Of a stretch of 64,000 bases of DNA, positions 45,524 to 57,700 are shown one piece after another. The notes under the pieces are model-generated. The model saw nothing but the letters and a program-made list of their open reading frames with translations, was not told where the DNA came from and made no database searches. The stretch covers positions 4,154,001 through 4,218,000 of the forward strand of contig CADCXD010000001.1 in assembly GCA_902806575.1 (NCBI GenBank), given 5' to 3'. Source of the DNA: Jackrogersella multiformis (lineage: Eukaryota > Ascomycota > Sordariomycetes > Xylariales > Hypoxylaceae). The position numbers and the translations under genes are program-made. Positions within the stretch are counted from its first letter, which is position 1. Every line of letters begins with the position of its first letter.

Positions 45524-46438
45524 TCAACTAACTGACCTTCCAAGCAAGGGCAAGGAATAGAGACCAAGCAACCAAAGGCTCCACAACTGCCAACTGAATC
45601 GGTCGTCTTTCTGGTTATTCATTGTCAGCACCCTCCATGTAACCACCGCGCTCGGAATTCCTGGTATGGCGTACAACCACGCGGAAAGGTCCCAAAATAT
45701 AGCACAAACGCAAGTCCAGAAACACACGAAGAAACAAATTGACCATCTGGATATTCCCTCTCCAAGAAATAAGACAACTGTCTCACGTCCCCGAACGCGG
45801 TCCCCCGCCTGATCTTTCAAGTCCTGGATTTGCATGGTAGTCAATATGACACCACTGATAATACATGTCCAAATCACACCGTTCCGATTGATGCTGTTCT
45901 GGTTGCCAAATGCAATCTGTAGCGAGCCGCTGTCAAACATGCAATAACTGACGGATATCAGTATCTCGCGGACGAAGGCCTCGTCCATCCCCCTGAGATC
46001 GTTGTAAAGCCAGGTGATGATGTGAATAAATATCCCTTGTTTCCACACCCCGAGGTAATAGTTAAGCCAGAGGGTGAGAGGTATAGAGATAAGCATCACG
46101 CGGCGAGTCTGGTCGCTGGTGATTCTTCCTGCGGGAATCCATCGCCACGGTTTGTTGATGCAGTCTTCAGCAACGGATTCAGGGGCCCGCTGGTTCGCGA
46201 GATCAAACGAGAGTACATTGCTCCAGTTATAGGTAATAACTATCAAGAGCTGCCCGAGTACTTCTAATACAGATGGTTGAACCCCTGCTGAGAGAGAAGT
46301 TGCTGCAACAGCCCCTAGTATCCCAAAGGCCGTGTTTGGGATAACAAAAGTGGGAAAATCACTTTCAGTAAAGGCCCAAATGAGCAAGGGAACTTCGAAA
46401 ACATCCTGTGAAAGTTTCGAATTTGTGGCGAGTATCAT
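45524..46438 (-). CDS. UbiA-family membrane prenyltransferase / terpene-cyclase-like protein
   Basis: Intact single-exon frame, 304 aa, ATG at 46438. About eight hydrophobic segments are visible. The first UbiA-type acidic region is NVLSFDLANQRAPESVAEDCINKPWR (about residues 73-98), preceding the conserved NKPWRxIPAGRIT. The second is DLKDQAGDRVRGRETV, which fits DxxxD-x-GD-x-x-GR-x-T. These two motifs bind magnesium-diphosphate of the prenyl substrate. The closest group I can recall by pattern is the fungal branch that includes the membrane-bound fumagillin bergamotene synthase, which cyclises farnesyl diphosphate rather than transferring it. That assignment is inference. It sits between two relic-rich segments and is the only undamaged biosynthetic gene there. 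Confidence 0.8.
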   Translation of the reverse strand: MILATNSKLSQDVFEVPLLIWAFTESDFPTFVIPNTAFGILGAVAATSLSAGVQPSVLEVLGQLLIVITYNWSNVLSFDLANQRAPESVAEDCINKPWRWIPAGRITSDQTRRVMLISIPLTLWLNYYLGVWKQGIFIHIITWLYNDLRGMDEAFVREILISVSYCMFDSGSLQIAFGNQNSINRNGVIWTCIISGVILTTMQIQDLKDQAGDRVRGRETVVLFLGEGISRWSICFFVCFWTCVCAIFWDLSAWLYAIPGIPSAVVTWRVLTMNNQKDDRFSWQLWSLWLLGLYSLPLLGRSVS

Positions 46439-47038
46439 GACTGATGTAGACTTGTGAATAGTCTAATATTGAAATAGAATGGAAACCCCTGAGCAGTACG
46501 CAGGACAGGACTTTAGCCGCGTACTTTTAAATATTAAGATTGAACAGTGACTGAAACGCCGAAAACATCTAACGTGGCCACATATATAGAAACGGTCTAA
46601 CATTATATAGTAGGTTAAGAGTTGCTTGGTGTCCTAAGGAGGAGTCAACGAAACCACAAAGATGTACCAATACACACTACACATGATGTTACACAGAAGT
46701 CACTGGACGATTACGGCGGTTCGTCTGATCCCAGAATTCATGGGTGGCGTAGGAGTAGTATTAGGGTGAATATAAGTACTACCTGAATTCCATGAAGCAT
46801 TATGAGACCATTAATGAGGGGGGGCGTGCCGGACAGTGTCGTTGATGCCACCCCCTATGCCACCGACAGTTTCGAGGTGGGACATAAAACCCCATTTCGT
46901 AAGGCTCTGTCTGTTCTCACCTCCCATATCACGTCCATCCCGCCTTGCCAGGTTTTTGACGCCGCGGATGTAAGCACAATACAGTTTAAGCATCTACGAC
47001 CTGGCCGTTGAATTCGTGCGTTGTACCTACCTGTAGAG
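46439..47038. other. upstream regions, no supported gene
   Basis: Between the divergent UbiA-family gene and the PTH11-like fragment. Short frames on both strands lack motifs. Confidence 0.4.
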
Positions 47039-47353
47039 ATGGCGAATTTCAGCTCTAGTGGCTTAACCTTCTTTATATTCGTCATAGTATTCACTATCAT
47101 TTGCGGCATATTCCTCTTGCTTCGTCTGTGGGCTACAACTCTATCGCGTCGTTCGCTGTATCTCGACGATGCATTCATCCTTTTCGCCTATGTAAGTCTC
47201 CATCAAGCAACACATACACCGAACACGAAGTTCACCATGGCATCACAGGCCAATTGCATAGCGCTCGGTGGCGTTGGCCTTTGGGCGGCAGTTAACGGAC
47301 TCGACAAACCGAGCGCAGAGCTATCCGAGGAAGAAATCGTTGTTAACGCGAAG
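47039..47353 (+). pseudogene. N-terminal fragment of a PTH11-like rhodopsin-domain membrane protein
   Basis: Exons 47039-47191 and 47249-47353, 86 codons, both in phase. Residues 10-35 form a membrane helix (FFIFVIVFTIICGIFLLLRL). It is followed by the conserved loop SRRSLYLDDAFILFAY and the start of helix 2 with GLWAAVNGL, then EEIVVNAK ending at a gtaagg donor. This is the beginning of the fungal seven-helix PTH11-like/rhodopsin family. The donor leads into an intron that is interrupted 58 bases later by the retrotransposon at 47412. Helices 3-7 are not found. The probable C-terminal tail of the same gene lies beyond the element (53938-54332). Confidence 0.7.
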
Positions 47354-47406
47354 GTAAGGTCGGATATGGCGCCAGAAGATGGAAAGCTAACTTAACCTTT
47401 ACGGCA

Positions 47407-47411
47407 CTAGC
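47407..47411. other. left target-site duplication of LTR element 1
   Basis: CTAGC directly before the element; the right copy after it is CTAAC at 53903-53907, differing by one G-to-A change of the RIP type. Confidence 0.55.
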
Positions 47412-47724
47412 TGTCATACGGATAGGCTCCACAAAGCAGAGTATGATTAATATATGTATATATATTAGTAAATATAAGATATGTTAGAACTTATAAAATA
47501 AAATTATTAAATAAGGTTAATTAAAATATTTAATTAATATATATAAGATTGAATTAATAGGATTAAGAAGGCGTTAACGACGTTTAAGAAAATATTTAAA
47601 TTATATATATATAAGTTATTACGCTTTATTTTATAAGAAAAGATAAAAGGTAAGAACCTTAAAATTATAAAGAATTATAATTTAAAATTAAATTATAGTT
47701 TTAAGCTTTATTATCTTTATTATA
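47412..47724 (+). repeat. 5' LTR of copy 1
   Basis: 313 bp. The outer edge (first ~40 bases) is little mutated; the inner end reads ttattataa where the intact LTR end is TTGTCACA. Confidence 0.8.
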
Positions 47725-50700
47725 AATAATTTCTTTTTATTTTAAAAAGATTTTATTTTAAGAAAGTACGTGCTTTTTAAAAGAAAGTTAATCCTTTTAT
47801 TAAATTATCTTATTTTAGTTATTTATAAGTGATTAATTTATTTAAAGAAGTTTCTTATTAAAATGTATTATATTAATATTATTTATTAATTTTATTATTA
47901 CGTACGTTATTATAGTTATAAAGAAAACTTTATATTTTATTATTTTATAAGTATTTAAGTTAAATATTTATATCTTAACCTTATTATTTATTAATTTATA
48001 AAACTTTAAATTATTTTTATTAAATAATAAATTATCTTTTAAGTTTTTAATAATACTTTTTTTATAAAACTTTAAAACTAAAGGTAAATATAAAGAAAAT
48101 TACCGTTTATAAGAATTTATTAAAATTAAATAACGCTTTAATATACAATTTTTTATTAAGATATTTAAAATGGAAAGTATATCGCTTTAAAACCTTTTCC
48201 TTATTCCCGGATTATCTTAATTTAATAACGATAATATTATAATTTTTTATAATTTTTAAGATTATAAAATAATTATATAAAATGCTTTTAATATTAATAA
48301 TATTAAAGTTAGTTTTAATAATCTTTTTATATAATTTATTAAATTTTATTAAAAAATATACGATAGTTATTATGTTATTTAAATATTTATTATTATCGTT
48401 ACGGGTAATTAAATTATTAATGAAAATTAAATTTAAAATTAATATAATATGGTCCGAATAATTTATAATATAGTAATTTAACTTAATTAAATCGGTATAA
48501 TGTTAATAAACGAATAAGTAACTTACTTTAAATAATAAGTTTAATAAGTTAATTTAAACTTTTTATAATAAGTTTAAGGTGTAATTATTTAATATATATA
48601 AAATAATTAAATTCGATAAAAAATTATTAATAAACTTAAGGAAATAGCCAGTTATTATTAATAAACCCTTTAAACTTTTTATTAAGATATTAAAAAATAA
48701 AAGGATTTTTAATAAAAGGTAATAAATTAAGCTTATATTAAAAAATCTTAAATTAATAACTTTTTTATAAGAAAATATATAAACTTTACGTATATTAATA
48801 TAAAGATTTATTATTAATTTAATAATTTAAAAGTTTATACTTAAATTACTTTTAATAAATTTAATATTTAATTAACTTTTAATAAATTAATTAATATTAA
48901 TTCCGATTTAAAGAGTATCGAAAGGCATATTATATTAAAGATATTAATTAAATTAAGTCCCTTTAATTAAAAAGATTTAATATACTTTAAAATATTATTT
49001 ATTAAATATTTTAACTTAAAAATTTAAATAAAGAACTTTTTTTTTTTATAATCTTTCTTATAAGTTTAAATTAAAAAAATAATTAAAAAGGCTTAAATAT
49101 AATTTAATTTCGCTAAAGTTAGCCCTTTTATATTTGGAAGTAATAAAGAAAGAATTCTCCTTAAAAAAGCTGTTAAAGTATTTAATAATAACTTAAGCGA
49201 TTTTAATTCTAATAATTAATTTTAAAACTTTAGATTATTTAGGGACCTTCTTAGAAGATTATCTTAAGGTAATTTTACGCCTTTATATAATAATAAAGAT
49301 CTTTTATTTTAAAGTAATAATAATCGATTATTAAAAGCTTTAAAACGATTAATTTATTCCTTTTATATTACGACTATTATTAATTTAGTATAACTTAATA
49401 AACTTGCCGTTTATGATGGTAAGGACCTTATAAAATTCCAAATCTGGTAAATAAAAGTTAAAATATATTTAAAAATATATGCAAAAAGTTTTCCTAAAGA
49501 TTTTTATTATATTAATTAGGTTAAATCGTTATTATTTAAAAAAGCATAACTATGGTATTAATAACGTAAAAGCTAAATTATGCAGTTAAAAGTCTTTAAT
49601 ACCTAAGTAATATATATTATTACCTTTTAAAAACATTTTATAAATTCTTTAAAAAAACATCACAATTTAAAAAAAATAAATAAGCTTAAATATTAAGGGG
49701 ACGTTATTTAATATTTTATCGAATTATTAGATCTTAATAAAATGGTAAAATGGTTTAAAATAATATTTTAGAATTATATCGTTAAAACCTTTTTTAACGA
49801 AATTATTAAATAAGTTTATTTTAAATAAAGGGGATTTTCGGATATAAATAAAGAATTTCTTACCGCTATTTAAGAAGTAAGTTAAATATATGAAAATATA
49901 TTAATTAATCCCGGTATTTCAGGAAAAGAAAGGCTCGTTTCGACTTAAAAGCCCTTAAAGTTAAGCTAAGCTAATTACGGAAAGGAAAATTACTTTAATT
50001 TAAGCTAAGATCGATCCTTAAGAAATAATAATAAACTTAAAAACGAAAATAAGTTAAGATTAAATTAAAAAAATAAGGTTTAATTTAATAATAAAGATAT
50101 CTTAAAAGGGATTAATTAAGTAAATATAAATTAATAAAAGAAAGATAAGAAATCTTATTAACGTTATAAACGTAATAACCATTAAACTTTTTCTTATTTT
50201 ATAAAAAAAGACGTTAATAATAAGGACTTATTATTAAACTTAAATAAAGTCTCCTTTACAAAATAATCCTAAAATAATAATACTTAACTTATACCTTTAT
50301 TATAAAAAAAGGTACGAATAAATATAACCTTATAAGAATTATTTTATTCTTAAATTATAAAAATTAAAAATTCTAATTTAGATTTTTAAAAGATTTTAAC
50401 GTTATACCTTATCGGATTTTACGATTAAATTAAGGTAAAATATATCAAGTTATAACAATTAAAAAACTAATTAAAAATAAAATAAAAGTTATAAAGAAAC
50501 TTTATTTAAAATTAACTTTAAAATATAAACTTATTATTAGCATAATATTATTATATAATAAAAATAAATATTAAGTATAAGTATTATTAAATTCCGGAAG
50601 TTTAATTTTAATAATATCTTTTTTTAAAATAAAAAAATAAAAGTTATTAATTATTAAAAAATAATATATTCGATTTATATTAGCTTTTAATTTAACCTAA

Positions 50701-53532
50701 ATCTTTTTTATAAAATATTATTATATTAATCTTTTTATTTTTCGCTATTAAAAAGATTATTTTTCCTAAATTAATTTTAAATTAAACGCCTTAAATAATA
50801 AATGTAATATTATTATATTATAATAATAAATAAAAATCTATAAACCTATAAACTTTTTTTTAAACCTTAAAAAGGTTAAGTTTAATTTTTTTTATTATTA
50901 AAAATATTATATTAACTTAACCTTATATAACCTAAAAAAGTTAATTAATATAGCGATAATAAAAAATATTAAAATAAATAAAACGTTAAGGAATATTCCT
51001 AAGAAATTTCGTAAATTTATATATATTATAATTAAGAAAATAAAATAACGCTTTTTAAATTATTAACCTTAATTATTTTATTAATTTTTAAAAAGGAAAG
51101 ATACCTTCGTAAAAACCTTTTTACGTTATAAACGAAAAAAAATTTAATATATTTAAATTATGATTAAATAAAATGATTAATAATAGTTAAATCTAGAAAT
51201 TAACCTTATTTTATATAATATTTATAATATTTATCGATAAACCTGATCCTTAAAATCCTTTTAAACTAATAATTAATTATTAAGGCTTAAATAATATTAT
51301 TATCCTTATCCGTTATTTTATACTTTTAATATCTAAATTATAAGCTTATTTTAAAACCGTAAAATAATTTATAAAAATTAATTTTAAGTTAAGATTTTAC
51401 CTAATTAAAATTAAAAAAAACGAATAAAAAATAATATTCCGTTATAAATATAGCCTTTTTAAATACCTAATAATATTATTTAAATTAATTAACACTTTTA
51501 TAACTTTTTAATTAATAATAAATAATATTTTCTAAGATCTTATCGATTTAAACTTTTTAATATACTTAAATAATCTTTTTATCTATATAAATATAATAAA
51601 AAAATCTTAAAAAAATTTATAAAATATTATTTAATAATTAACTTATAAAAGTATTTTTAAAAAATATAAAAAGTAAACTTTTTAGGATATATTATTAGAA
51701 TAAATAATATCTTAATAACTTAAAATAAAGTTAATTATATTAATAATTAAAAAATACCTAAATTTTTTAAAGAATTTTAATAATTTATTAATTTTATAAA
51801 CTTTTATTAACGATTTATAAAAAAATTCTCGAAAATAATAAAACCAATTATTAACGTAAATAAAAGAAATAAAAAGGATTAAAAATAAATTAAAGAAATA
51901 AATAAATCCTTTAAAAAACTTAAATTTTAGTTTATTTAAGCTTTTATTATAATATATTTTAATCCTTTAAAATAAACTTATATTAAAACTAATATATTAA
52001 ATTATATTATTAACGCCGTTCTTTTTTAAAAAAATAAAATAATAAAGCTAATATTTTTTTTAAATTATCGTAATATTAACTTAAAAAAGAAAAAGTTAAA
52101 AACTAGCTTATAAAATCAGTCTTATAAGATAAACATTTTTTACACTTTTAAAAAACTTTATTTACTTCTTTAACAACCGTCTTTATTATATTAAAAAGAT
52201 TATATAATTTTACCACCTTTAATTAAGCTTTTAATTTTATAAAAAAATTAAGGAAAGTAATTATTAACGACCCGGAATATATTACGCAAATCATAAACCC
52301 TTTTAAAAACGTTATCCTCCAAAATAATCTCTTATATCGAAAAAATAAGCTTTAAATACTTATAAAACTTTAAAAAGAAGTTATTTCCTCTAAACATAAT
52401 ACCTTTATCGCCGGATATATAAAAATAAATAAAACCTTAAAATTAATTATCCGAAACTTTTAATAACTAAATATTAAAAATATCGTTTAAAATTACGTAT
52501 AAAGCTATTTAAAATATTAATAAAATAAAATCCCTTATTACGCCTTATATAAACATCTTTAACTAATGGAATTATATTATAAACCTTCCTTTATTAAACG
52601 ATTATAACTTCATTTAAATAATAATAAATCCATTTTTAAAAATAACTTATTTTATTCCTCTTAAAATAAAAAGAAAAAAGTCCGATAATTTAATTAAAAT
52701 CTTTACTAAATAATATTAAAGATTATATAATATATCATTAAATATTATTTTTAATAAAAACTTTAAATTTATTTCTTACATTTAAAAAAACTTCTTTAAA
52801 CTAATAAAAATTAAATCCCGTATAAGCATTACGTTTTATTTATAAACCGATAATTAAACAAAACGCCTTAATTAAATCTTAAAAATCTATCTTAAAACCT
52901 TCGTTAATTATAAAATAAATAATTAAGAAAACCTCTTTATAATAATTAAATTTACTTATAATAATATTACCTTATTATTAATATAACTTACACCTTTTTA
53001 TATTAATTATAATTATTATTTAACCGCTTATAACCCCCCTATAAATACTTTACGTAATTTAAAAAACAAATTATATATATATTAAATAATATAAATATAT
53101 TAAAAAATATAAAAATACCTAAAATAAAACCGTTAATAAATAATCTTTTTTATAATAATAAAACTTACTTTACTTAAAAATTAAAAAATATATAACTCGT
53201 TTTATATTTTATTTATTAAACCTTACCGCATTAATAATTAAAAACTCCTTAACCTTAACTAAATCTTACGTAAAATAACCTTAATAAAATCTAAAAACTA
53301 TTAAATAAAATAAATTATAAACTCTATTAAAAATTAAGGTAAAATAAAATATCTTATAAAATAAAAAAGTTAATCAACTAAAAAGTATTAAATTTAAAAA
53401 CCTTATAAACATATATTTAATAATAAAATAAAAATAATAATTAAATTATTCTATAAATAATATATCGATAAACCTTATAATTATATAATCCTTTAAAATG
53501 TTTAAAGTTAAGTATTAAAAAAAAAAAGTTAA

Positions 53533-53902
53533 TATTATACGAATAAGCTTTATAAAATAAAATATAATTAATATATACATATATATTAATAAATATAAAA
53601 TATATTAAAATTTATAAAATATATTAAAATTTATAAAATATATTAAAATTTATAAAATATATTAAAATTTATAAAATAAAATTATTAAATAAAGTTAATT
53701 AAAAGATTTAATTAATATATATAAAACTAAATTAATAAGATTAAAAAAGCATTAATAACGCTTAAAAAGATATTTAGATTATATACATATAAGTCATTAC
53801 GCCTCGTTTTATAAGAAAAGATAGAAGGCAAGGACCTTAAAACTATAAAGAATTATAATTCAAAATTAAACTACAGTTCCAAGCCCTATTACCCTTGTCA
53901 CA
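53533..53902 (+). repeat. 3' LTR of copy 1
   Basis: About 370 bp including a four-fold tandem ~18-bp AT repeat absent from the other LTRs. The inner start is heavily mutated (TATTATACGAATAAG against TGTCATACGGATAGG), while the last ~60 bases are intact. Confidence 0.8.
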
Positions 53903-53907
53903 CTAAC

Positions 53908-54332
53908 TCATTATCACATCCGATTTATGTTGGTTACTTGCGAGCGTCTTCGTTAAAATTTCCATTCTCTGGCTCTACAACCGTATCTTCGCAATCAGAC
54001 AGTTCAGGCACTGGTGCTGGACCCTCATCTCCTCTGTTCCGAGCCTACGGAAAACCTTTCATCACTAAGTTAAAGCCGAAGTTCGGCTCAGATGGTTCCT
54101 CTGGCTCCACGTCATATCCCTTGACAGATCTTCGTCATAAGGCCTTCCGGGGCAAGAACGTAAGATATAATCGACGAAGGCCAATATCCCCCCCCATGTA
54201 AAAGCCGGGTCCCAAGAGCCCCGTGGGCTAGGAATGGCCGTGACTACGGAAATTGTTTCCACTTCTGAGTATCATCCTCAACCAGGACCAGGTAACAGTG
54301 AAAGTCGCATCTGGAGTGATATTAATGTGTAA
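53908..54332 (+). pseudogene. C-terminal tail of a PTH11-like protein, separated from its N-terminus
   Basis: Unique, normal-GC DNA between two retrotransposons. From about 53938 the frame is Ser/Gly-rich (TTVSSQSDSSGTGAG), reaches YPLTDLRHKAFRGKN, and after a probable intron (about 54161-54213) reads PRGLGMAVTTEIVSTSEY and NSESRIWSDINV, with the stop at 54330-54332. G-VTTE-V and SESRIW tails are typical of PTH11-like membrane proteins. It is most simply the 3' end of the gene whose first 86 codons lie at 47039-47353. The central five helices are missing from this window. Confidence 0.6.
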
Positions 54333-54407
54333 TCTTATGCAGAGGACTTATGCCCATAATTTACGAAGCATTTATATGTCGTCGGTTCTTGTTGAACTAT
54401 TTTACTT

Positions 54408-54412
54408 CTTAA
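54408..54412. other. left target-site duplication of LTR element 2
   Basis: CTTAA, repeated exactly at 61335-61339 on the right of the element. Confidence 0.8.
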
Positions 54413-54726
54413 TGTCATACGGATAGGATCCACGAAGCAGAGTATGATCAATATATGCATGCATGTTGGTAAATACGAGATGTATTAGAACTTATAAAAT
54501 AAAGCTATTGGATAAGGTTAATTAGAAGATTTAATTAATATATGTAAAACTAAACCAACAGGATTAAAAGGGCGCTAACGGCGCTTAAAAAAGATATTCA
54601 GATTAAATATATATAAGTTATTACGCCTCGCTTCGCAAGAAGAGATGAAAGGCATAAACTTTAAGATTATAAAAAATTATAATTCAAAATTAAACTACAG
54701 TTCCAAACCTATTTACCTTTGTTACA
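54413..54726 (+). repeat. 5' LTR of copy 2
   Basis: 314 bp. The outer edge keeps TGTCATACGGATAGGATCCA and GC-rich patches; the inner end is partly mutated (TTTGTTACA). Confidence 0.85.
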
Positions 54727-57700
54727 AATAATTCTTTAACCTTTAAAAAGACCTTATTCCAAGAAAGCACGTGCCTCTCGGAAGAAAGTTAATTCCTTTA
54801 TTAAATTACCTTATTTTAACCACCCATGAATAACCAACCTGCCTGGAGAAGTTTCTTATTAAAGCATATTATATTAACATTATTTATTGATCCTACCACT
54901 ACGTATGTTGCTATAGCTGCAAAGGAAACTTCATACCCTACTATCTTATAAGCACCTAAACTAAGCACTTATACCCTAACCTTATTACTTATTAATCCAT
55001 AAGATCTCAAACTATCCTCGTTAAACGACGAATAATCTTTTAAATCCTTAATAATACCTATCCTACAAGACCTTAAAGCTAAAGATAGGCATAAAGAAAA
55101 TTGTTAAATATAAAAACTTATTAAAACTAAACGACGCTCCAATACATAATTCCCTATTAAAATATCCGAAATGGAGAATATACCGCCTTAAGACCCTTCC
55201 TTTATTTCCGGATTACCTTAATTTAGTAATAATAATATTATGATCTTTTATAACCTCTAAGATTATGAAATAATTATACAAGATACTTTTAATATTAACA
55301 ATATCGGAATTAGTTTTAACAACCCCCTTACATGGTTTATTAAGCTTTATTAAAAAATATACGATAATTACCATACTATCCAAACACTTACCACTACCGT
55401 TACGGGTAACTAAATCACTAATAAAAACCAAATCCAAAATTAATATAATATAATCCAAATAGTTTACAACATAGTAGTCCAATTTAATTAAACCGGTATA
55501 ATATTAATAAACGAACAGATAACCTACTTTAAACAATAAATCTAACAGGCTAGCTTAGACTTCTTGCAATAAGTTTGGAATATAATTGCCTAGTACACAC
55601 AAGATAATTAAGCCCGATAAAAAGTTATTAATAAGTTTAAAGAAATGGCTAGTTATTATTAATAAGTTTTTTAAACCTTTCATTAAGACATTAAAAAGTA
55701 AAAGGATCTTTAGCAAAAAGTAATAGATTAGGCTTATATTAAAGAATCCTAAATTAACAATCTTTTTATAAAGAAATATATAGACTTTGCGTATATTAAC
55801 GTAAAAACCTGCCGCTAATTTGATAACTTAAAAGCCTATACTTAAGCTGCTTTTAATAAATTTAATACTTAATTAACTTTTAATAAATTAATTAATATTA
55901 ATTCTGTCTTAAAGAGTATTAGAAGGCGTGTTGTATTAAAGACGTTAATTAAACTAAGTCCCTTTAATCGAAGAGACTTAATATATTCTAAAGTACCATT
56001 TATTAAATATTTTAGTTTAAAAACCCAAATAAGGAATCTTCTTTTTTTATAATCTTTTTTACGAGCTTAGGCTAAAAAAATAGTAAAAAAGGCCTAAGTA
56101 TAGTTTGATTTTACTAGAGTTAGCCTTTTTATGTTTAAAGGTAATAGGGGAGGAATTTCTCCTAGAAGGGCTGCCGGAGCACTTAATAATAACCTAAGCG
56201 ATTTTAAATTTAATGATTAATCTTAAAACCTTAGATTACTTAAGGACCTTTTTAAAGAATTACCCCGGGATAATCCTACGCCCTTATATAACGATAAAAA
56301 TCCTCCACCTTAAAGTAATAATAACCGATTATTTAGGGCCTTAGAATAATTAATTCGTTCTTCTTATGTTACGATTACTGTTAATCTAATATAACTTAAT
56401 AAACCTGCCGTTTACGATGGTAAGGATCTTATAAAGTTCTAAACCTAATAAATAAAAGTTAAGGTATACTTAGAAACGTATGCGGAAAGTTTTCCTAAAG
56501 ATTTTTATTGTATTAATTGGGTTGGATCGTTATTGTCTGAAAAAGCATAGCTATGGCATTAATAACGTAAAAGCCAAGTTATGCGATTAAAAGTCTTTAA
56601 TACCTGGGCAATATACGTTGCTACCTTTTAAAAGCGTTTTATAAACCCTTTAGAAAGGCATTATAACTTAAAGAAAATAAATAAGCTTAAATATTAAGAG
56701 GATATTACTTAATATCTTATCGAATTGCTAGACCTTAATAAAATAATCCAATGGTTTGGAACGACGTTTTAAAACCATATCGTTAAAACCCTCCTTAACG
56801 AAATTATTAAATTAATTTATTTTAGATAAGGGAGACTTCCGGATATAAATAAAGAATTCCTTGCCGCTATCCAAAAAGCAAGTTAAATATATAAAAATAT
56901 ATTAACTAACCCCGATATTTCGGGAAAAGGAAGGCCCGTTTTAACTTAGGAGCCCTCGAAATTAGGCTAAGCTAATTACGGAAGGGAAAACCGTTCTAAT
57001 CCGGATTAAGATCGATCCTTAAGAAATAACGATAAACCTAAAAATGAAGGTAAGTTAAGATTAAACTAAAAAGATAAGGTTTAGTTTAGTAATAAGGATG
57101 CCTTGAAAGGGATTAATTAAGCAGATATAGATTAACGAAAGAAAGATAAGAAATCTTATTAACGTTATAAACGCAATAATTATTAAATCCTTTTTTGTTT
57201 TATAAAAAAAAACGTTAATGGTAAGGACTTACCACTAAATCCGGATAAAATCTCCTTCGTAAAATAATCTTAAGATGATAATACCCAGCCTGTACCTCTA
57301 CCATAAAAAAGGGTACGGATAGATGTAGCCTTGCGGGAATTATCTTATCCTTAAATTATAAAAATCGAAGATTCCGATTTAGATTTTTAAAAGGCCCCAA
57401 CGTTACACCTTGTCAAATCCCACGACTAAATTAAAGTAAAGTACGCTAAATCGTAACAATTAAAAGACTAGCCAAAGATAAAACAAAGGTTACAAAAAAA
57501 CCTTACTTAAAATTAATTTTAAAATATAAACTTATTATTAACATAACATTATTATATAATAGAAATGAATATTAAGTACAAGTATTACTAGATTCCGGAA
57601 GCTTAATCTTAATAATGTTTTTTTTTAAAGTAAGGAAATGAAAATTGCTAATTATTAAAAGATAACATGTTTAACCTATATTAGCTTTTAATTTAACCCA

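Larger units (their letters stand above)
47412..53902 (+). mobile_element. Ty3/gypsy-type LTR retrotransposon, copy 1, RIP-degraded
   Basis: About 6.5 kb starting TGTCATACGG and ending TTGTCACA, so the termini are TGT/ACA. LTRs are at 47412-47724 and 53533-53902. The body is extremely AT-rich with stops in every frame. Faint coding traces in plus orientation are a gag-like LPVYDGKD region near 49400, a protease trace L-x-SGS near 50590 with the catalytic Asp changed to Asn, and polymerase traces near 51300-51700. Compared with copy 2 it lacks about 275 bp in the RNase H region (near 52035) and about 150 bp near 53140. The 3' LTR contains four tandem ~18-bp AT repeats (about 53595-53665). Confidence 0.9.

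Noticed and set aside
55213..55482. 89-codon open frame in the retrotransposon
   Set aside because: Reverse-strand frame in RIP-mutated AT-rich DNA, Ile/Asn/Leu-biased by composition.
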